NCBI RefSeq assembly: GCF_024323335.1
Contig: NC_066581.1
Location: 292,650,536 to 292,714,535, forward strand
Reading direction: 5' to 3'
DNA length: 64,000 nucleotides
From: Lathyrus oleraceus
Taxonomy: Eukaryota > Streptophyta > Magnoliopsida > Fabales > Fabaceae
Shown one piece after another: positions 59,315 through 64,000 of this stretch (position 1 is the stretch's first letter; each line of letters begins with the position of its first letter). A program made the position numbers and the translations under genes. Below the pieces are notes generated by a model. The model saw only the letters and a program-made list of their open reading frames with translations, made no database searches and was not told the origin of the DNA.

Positions 59315-59572
59315 GGAGGTTGGTATAAGTCCAGATAGATTGGCATCTGACATCCAAGTTTTGTTTTACTTTAGGAGATTGGTGTAAACCCATTTATTGG
59401 TATCCGATATCCGCTTTTGCTTTGTGAGATTGGTATAAGACCATTGATGGCATCCGGTATCATTGTTTTGTTTTAGGAGATTGGTGTAAATCCATTTATT
59501 GGTATCCGGTATCCGCTTTTGTTTGTGAGATTGGTATAAGACCATTGATGGCATCCGGTATCACCTTGCTTT
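59315..59572 (+). repeat. five tandem repeats of about 50-59 bp in the K LTR
   Basis: Units starting (g/t)gag(a/g)ttggt begin at 59315, 59374, 59425, 59476 and 59525. Alternate units match best, giving a 100-102 bp higher-order period. Confidence 0.9.
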
Positions 59573-60572
59573 ATGCTTACTTGCATTGTTGCCTATTCCT
59601 AAGGACACACTTGAATCATCTTCTATATGATCTCAAGAGGTGAACCTTTTTAAGAAGTTTTACATTCCATCATCCATACCCTCTTTGTCCTAAACCTTTT
59701 CACACTTTGCTTTCAAAAACTTTGACTTGTTATGCAAACATTCTCACCTCTTTTCAAATTAGAAACTCGGACCATAAGTCCTTGATTTTTCAAAACTTCG
59801 CTTTTCATAACACTTCTTTGAATCAATCTTAATCTTACCTTGACCATATTTTGTGAATAATCATAATCAATTAACTTCACACATTCAATTGTTTCGGCTT
59901 GGTCCATTGTTAATATGTTTTCATACATTAGCCGTAGGTCTTAATTACCATAGTGGTTGATGTAAATCTTACCTTATCCTTAGTGAGTTGATTGTAAGTC
60001 TTCCATACTTATTATAGGGTTAACCCCTCACTAGTATGTTGAAGCCGTCCTCGCATGGTGGATTGTTGATTCGGGTTGAGTTTTCTCCCATTTGTAATGA
60101 AAAACCTTAATGCTTGTGTTTTAAAATGAACTCACTAATTTTTGGAAATCTTTTAGCCGAACTACGGCGTTTTGATCCTTACCTTTGATGGAAGGTACGT
60201 AGGCAACGGGTTCATCCGTTCGAACACAAAAATAACTAACTTGGATATTCTTTTCTCATCATCCCATTCATGTTTGCACGATATGTCAAAAACAAATAAA
60301 CATTTTTTATACAACAAGTGTGAAAAGGGCTCCCTAGGAGTACTTAGGACGTGATGGGTGCCTAACACCTTCCCATTGCGTAATTTACCCCTTACCCAGA
60401 TTCTCTGATCTTTTTCATTAGTTTTCTACGTGTAAAACTTCTTAGGTTTTTGTTCGCTTTTTAACCAGTCCTTAGGATAAATAAAAGTGCAGTGGCGACT
60501 CGATTCATTGTATACTTTGCTTATGGTTTAATCAATAAATCATATAGCGACGAATACACCGCTACAGAAAAG

Positions 60573-60590
60573 TGGCGACTCTGCTGGGGA
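60573..60590 (+). other. primer binding site of K (tRNA-Arg type)
   Basis: tggcgactctgctgggga begins six bases after the LTR end. Ogre elements are primed by tRNA-Arg, whose 3' end pairs with this kind of sequence. The match is from memory. Confidence 0.8.
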
Positions 60591-61483
60591 ATACATTAGA
60601 CCTTCCCTGGTGGTATTGCCTACTTTTCACCCTTGTTGTATGATATTTGTTTATGTGTTATTTGACATATTTTTGTACAATTTGGGATAATTGTATTGAT
60701 TGTAATGTTTGAATTGCTTGATATACAATTGTTGTTTGCTTTGGTGATCTCTGTGAAATGAGTTCTATACCCGAACTCGAGTGCACTCTAGGATAGGAGA
60801 ATGGCGTAGTCTTGTTGACTGGTGTGGAGTATTCCTTAGCCAGTTGACTTGCGAGTCCATTCACTTGGTGGAGGTCATGTTGGATTAATAATGTCACACA
60901 AGTCATTTGTGGTTAGGCATTATTAGTTCAATCATGTGCCTTAGAAGCCAAGGACCTTAGTTTACCAAACCCATCTTGGCCTATTTTAGGACGTAGTGCG
61001 GAGGTCGTTCAGATGTAAGTTCTGATGCGATTGTTACGCGATACTACACTCATAAGAGTCTCTCTTGAGAATATTTTTGGAATACGAGTATTCGTTTCTC
61101 CGATAACATCCGAGAGGTGGGACGATGATTATGGGAACCTCTGGTAGAACATGTCTGGCAGGTTTAAACCCTAGTACACTCCCTTTGGGTGGTTCTTAAC
61201 CGAGACTCCATGCTCGTGACTCTCAGCAAACCCTTGATTCGTGGTTGAGTCGTTCAAATATCGTTAATATCAATGGAACTTGGGCATTGATAAGGTGCAA
61301 ACCATAATCCGCCAAAATGGATGATTGATATTAAGGATGTTAGAGCCGGTTCATGTACCGTTAATATCAATGGAACTTGGGTGTAGATAAGGTGAAAACC
61401 TAAATCCACCAAAATGGATGATTGATATTAAGGGATACAATGAGCTTTCCCACGACCTTTGTTTGGTGTGACTTGCTTGATCC
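60591..61483 (+). other. leader of K with a duplicated hairpin
   Basis: No gene is present. Two 71-bp units (61264-61334 and 61361-61431) each begin ttaatatcaat and end with its exact reverse complement, so each can fold into a stem. Such a place fits packaging or dimerisation signals, but that is inference. Confidence 0.8.
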
Positions 61484-63040
61484 TTGAGTGTGATTGTTGC
61501 ATTCATGCATTCATGCATTCATCTGCACCTCATGTCATCAAAAAGAAAAATTTCAAGGAACTTAAAGGGTTTATTTGCAAAATTTTCAGACATGGAAAGA
61601 CCAAAAAGGAATACAAAGAAGTACAGCTTTAGACAGCCCGATGTAAAAGAGTTAAGGAATCTGACATCTTATGTATTAGATCCCTTGGGTTTCAAAGCTC
61701 GCTATGGGAAGCTTCTGCCTCTGTTGACTACTCAGGTTGATGAGGGACTGATGAGTACTCTAGCTCAGTTTTATGATCCTCTGTATCACTACTTCTCTTT
61801 CCCGGACTTCCAGCTGTTGCCTACTTTGGAGGAGTATTCTCACCTTATTGGGATTCCTATTCTGGATCAGGTGTCGTTCAGTGGCTTAGAGAGTATCCCG
61901 ACTGCTCGAGAGATTGCAGATCTGTTACACATAGATGAAGCTTTGATTAAAGCTAACCTGACTACCAAAGGTGGAATTCAGGGTTTTCCTTCCGAGTTCC
62001 TCGTCGCTCAAGCTACCATCTATGGGAAGGCCATGAGTGAGGATGCCTTTGAGGCTTTGTTTGTGCTGCTCATCTATGGGTTGGTCTTATTCCCCAACTT
62101 CGACAAATTTGTGGACATGAACGCCATTAGGATCTTCTCGGTTCTTAATCCTGTTCCGACTTTGTTGGGTGATGCTTATGTCTCTTTGCATCTGAGGAAT
62201 GCAAAGGGTGGAGGAGTTATTGTCTGCTGTCTACCTTTGCTGTACAAGTGGTTTATTTCGCACTTGCCGCAGACTCTTGCCTTCAAGGAGAACAAGGGAT
62301 GTCTACGGTGGTCTCAGAGACTCATGTCTCTCACTAATGATGATATCTCTTGGTATGATCGCGTGTATGATACCGTCCAGATCATTGACTATTGTGGTGA
62401 ATTCCCTAATGTGCCTCTTCTTGGTACGTGTGGTGGGATAAGCTACAACCCTATTCTCGCACGTCGTCAGCTTGGGTTCCCCCTAAAGGATAAACCGCAT
62501 AACATTCTGTTAGAAGGTGTGTTCTTTCAGGAGGGTAAAGATCCCCAAGGCCTGAAAGCCAGATTCATCCACGCTTGGCGCAAGATCTGTAAGAAGAGTA
62601 GGAACGAGTTGGGTCCGAAGAATTGCATTGCTTTGGAGCCCTATACCTCTTGGGTCAGACAGAGAGTTGCCGTGTACTTGATGCCATACGACCATCCGAG
62701 ACCTACACCGTTGGATGTGGCTGGGCCTTCAACCCTCCCTACCCAACGTGTAGAGGAGTTAAGAGAAGAAGACCTTTCACGTGCTTGGATCCGTGAAAGA
62801 GAGGAATTGCTGCAGCAGCTTAAGGAGAAGGACGCTCTGATTGAATTTCTCGAGCATCGGGTGATCGACGATCCGAACGACACTTGGACTTCTCTGCTTC
62901 CTCAGTCTTCCAAATTCTGGAAGAGGAAGTATGATCGGCTTGCTAAAGAGAAAGCAGATATGGAAGCTGCCTATGAGAGAGAGATCAAGAAGCTGTGTGC
63001 TTCTCGTCTTCCAGCATCCCGAGCTATTAGGGATCCATAG
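61484..63040 (+). CDS. Ogre ORF1 protein of K (function unknown)
   Basis: An uninterrupted frame of 518 codons lies ahead of gag. The ATG at 61592 (residue 37, MERPKRNTKKY) or residue 17 (MSSKRK) are more likely starts than the first, because the first 16 residues come from a tattcatgcat-type repeat. The body (about residues 40-400: LTSYVLDPLGFKARYGKL, AQFYDPLYHYFSFPDFQL, LEEYSHLIGIP, WYDRVYDT, LGTCGGISYNPILARRQLG) resembles the plant mobile domain (aminotransferase-like) and DUF7745-type proteins known from Ogre ORF1. The C-terminal 100 residues form a probable coiled coil (IREREELLQQLKEKDALIEFLE). The role is not established. No membrane segment is seen. Intactness suggests a recent copy. 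Confidence 0.85.
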   Translation: MSVIVAFMHSCIHLHLMSSKRKISRNLKGLFAKFSDMERPKRNTKKYSFRQPDVKELRNLTSYVLDPLGFKARYGKLLPLLTTQVDEGLMSTLAQFYDPLYHYFSFPDFQLLPTLEEYSHLIGIPILDQVSFSGLESIPTAREIADLLHIDEALIKANLTTKGGIQGFPSEFLVAQATIYGKAMSEDAFEALFVLLIYGLVLFPNFDKFVDMNAIRIFSVLNPVPTLLGDAYVSLHLRNAKGGGVIVCCLPLLYKWFISHLPQTLAFKENKGCLRWSQRLMSLTNDDISWYDRVYDTVQIIDYCGEFPNVPLLGTCGGISYNPILARRQLGFPLKDKPHNILLEGVFFQEGKDPQGLKARFIHAWRKICKKSRNELGPKNCIALEPYTSWVRQRVAVYLMPYDHPRPTPLDVAGPSTLPTQRVEELREEDLSRAWIREREELLQQLKEKDALIEFLEHRVIDDPNDTWTSLLPQSSKFWKRKYDRLAKEKADMEAAYEREIKKLCASRLPASRAIRDP

Positions 63041-63338
63041 GATGTTATTTTCCTTTTCTCCTTGTAATTGAATCAAAAATGCTGTACTTCTTGGTCTCGA
63101 TTATATTGAATGAGATATTTTCCATGAGAAATTAAAATGCTTTAAAAATTCAAAAAATGCAAATGATACCCTAAGGGTTCCTTGAAATAAACAAAGCATA
63201 TGCATTAGCATTTCATGCATCATTTTGCATAAGTAGGTACCTTGTTTCTGGTCTTCTTGTGCTGACTCTGTGTTCTTCATTTATTTTGAAGACAAGCTGA
63301 CTCACCGGTACTATACAAGAGCCAATTCTGCAAGAGTT
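63041..63338 (+). other. spacer between ORF1 and gag of K
   Basis: It is AT-rich, then pyrimidine-rich before a ttttgaag/ac junction at about 63284-63293, which could be a 3' splice acceptor. The gag frame is open from at least 63285, before its first ATG at 63339. No other signal is seen. Confidence 0.4.
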
Positions 63339-64000
63339 ATGGATCAGCTAGAACAAGAGAACAGAGAACTGAAAGAAGAGGTCGCCAGACTTGGCGCTTT
63401 GATGGAGCAACTTCTTGCTGCTCAGAATCAGCCTGCTCAACCGCCTGCAACTCCTGTTCAGAGGACTGTCATCTCTGAGATTGTAGCTCCGTCCGTACCA
63501 GCCGCCAGTGTTCATTTTGCGTCTCACGCAATGCCAGCCGGGTTCCCTTGGGGTATGCCTCCGGGTTTCATGCCGGATATCCCTGCTCCAACTTTTGCTC
63601 ATATGCCGGCATCTAGCCCGGTCCCTGTTGCTGCTCCTCCTGTCGTGCATACCATGCCGAGGGTAGACGACACCATCTATCATTCCGAGCCGTCTGAGGG
63701 CCCGGATGTCAATGAAAAGATGGACGCTATGAATGACCAATTCCTTGAGCTGAGGAAGGAATTGAAGACCCTCAGAGGTAAAGATTTGTTCGGCAAGCCT
63801 GCTGCCGAGTTGTGCCTTGTTCCCGGAGTCAAGATACCGATTAAATTCAAAGTACCTGACTTTGAAAAATACAAGGGGAACACCTATCCACTAGCTCACC
63901 TGGTCATGTACGCCAGGAAGATGTCTACCCAAACTGATAATGATCAGCTTCTGATCCATTATTTTCAAGACAGCCTGTTTGGCGCTGCGCTCAGATGGTA
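63339..64000 (+). CDS. gag of Ogre element K, N-terminal part (runs off the window)
   Basis: It is open from the ATG at 63339 to the last base (220 complete codons) in a different frame from ORF1. Residues 1-30 form a coiled coil (LEQENRELKEEVARLGALMEQLL). A proline/alanine-rich linker with MPAGFPWGMPPGF follows. From about residue 130 there is a second helical part (MNDQFLELRKELKTLRG) and the beginning of the gypsy capsid domain (KIPIKFKVPDFEKYKGNTYP, HLVMYARKM, YFQDSLFGAALRW), typical of Retrotrans_gag in Ogre. The zinc knuckle, protease and pol should follow beyond the window. Confidence 0.9.
   Translation, partial: MDQLEQENRELKEEVARLGALMEQLLAAQNQPAQPPATPVQRTVISEIVAPSVPAASVHFASHAMPAGFPWGMPPGFMPDIPAPTFAHMPASSPVPVAAPPVVHTMPRVDDTIYHSEPSEGPDVNEKMDAMNDQFLELRKELKTLRGKDLFGKPAAELCLVPGVKIPIKFKVPDFEKYKGNTYPLAHLVMYARKMSTQTDNDQLLIHYFQDSLFGAALRW

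Larger units (their letters stand above)
55154..60566 (+). repeat. 5' LTR of element K (Ogre), 5413 bp
   Basis: It starts tgtaagacc and ends gctaca. A TATA-like tataaga lies at 56282-56288, before a taatcataac block shared with the solo LTR. It contains a palindrome (57060-57094), a tandem repeat (59315-59572) and an LTR-end block with AATAAA near 60478. The open frames inside, such as 55423-55881, have no domain and are probably chance. Confidence 0.88.
55154..64000 (+). mobile_element. element K: Ogre-type Ty3/gypsy retrotransposon, 5' half
   Basis: A 5413-bp LTR is followed by a tRNA-Arg-type primer site, a leader of about 0.9 kb, a separate ORF1 before gag, then gag. This order (long LTR, ORF1 upstream of gag-pol) is what I know of the Ogre/Tat lineage of legumes. 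The element leaves the window in gag. No stop or frameshift is visible in either ORF. The left flanking 5-mer is ataag (55149-55153). Confidence 0.9.

Noticed and set aside
63041..63338. definite intron between ORF1 and gag
   Set aside because: The pyrimidine-rich stretch before ttttgaag is suggestive only; no matching donor was identified.

Overview
This window looks like gene-empty, retrotransposon-packed DNA from a flowering plant with a large genome. A legume, probably of tribe Fabeae, is my inference, because Ogre-type Ty3/gypsy elements with 4-5 kb LTRs sit beside SIRE/Maximus-like Ty1/copia elements. I found no convincing host gene, no tRNA or rRNA gene and no CRISPR array. Almost every base belongs to an LTR retrotransposon or a fragment of one. 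I use letters for the elements: B, C, D, F, G, H, J and K.

Left part (1-17003). Bases 1 to about 2500 are the 3' part of an Ogre-like LTR, a degenerate tRNA-Arg-type primer site and leader. They are followed by a second Ogre-like LTR in the opposite orientation (about 2500-6573, resumed at 16817-17003). Element B (6574-16811, + strand) is inserted in that LTR. B is a structurally complete copia element with two 1007-bp LTRs and TSD tgaac, but its gag-pol and extra 3' ORF carry many stops.

Middle part (17004-31350). Two LTRs of one family face each other (17004-18075 and 18730-19831) around a fragment (G) of a copia additional ORF. The second LTR is the 3' LTR of minus-strand element D. The additional ORF of D is split by element C (21815-30965, minus strand), the best-preserved copia element here. 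C has two 1011-bp LTRs and an intact 618-residue additional ORF. Its gag-pol has only three stop codons and one frameshift.

Right part (31351-64000). D is also split by minus-strand copia element J (31351-55153). The 3' LTR of J is split by H (32670-52150, + strand, same family as C, TSD ttatt). The gag of H is split by F (34275-45702, minus strand, same family as J, TSD cttca). The 5' LTR of F is split by a 4421-bp Ogre-like solo LTR (40555-44975, TSD cccaa). The exact 5-bp duplications and paralogous unoccupied sites make this a well-documented nest of five layers. The other end of J is cut by K (55154 to beyond the window), an Ogre element with a 5413-bp LTR, tRNA-Arg primer site, intact ORF1 and an open gag that runs off the end.

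The coding parts show the usual division of labour: Gag (capsid), protease, integrase, reverse transcriptase and RNase H, with tRNA primer sites and polypurine tracts for cDNA synthesis. LTR-pair differences counted by eye give a chronology that agrees with the nesting (B about 5%, H about 3.2%, C about 3%, F about 2.4%). Only K looks possibly autonomous, and only as far as it is visible.
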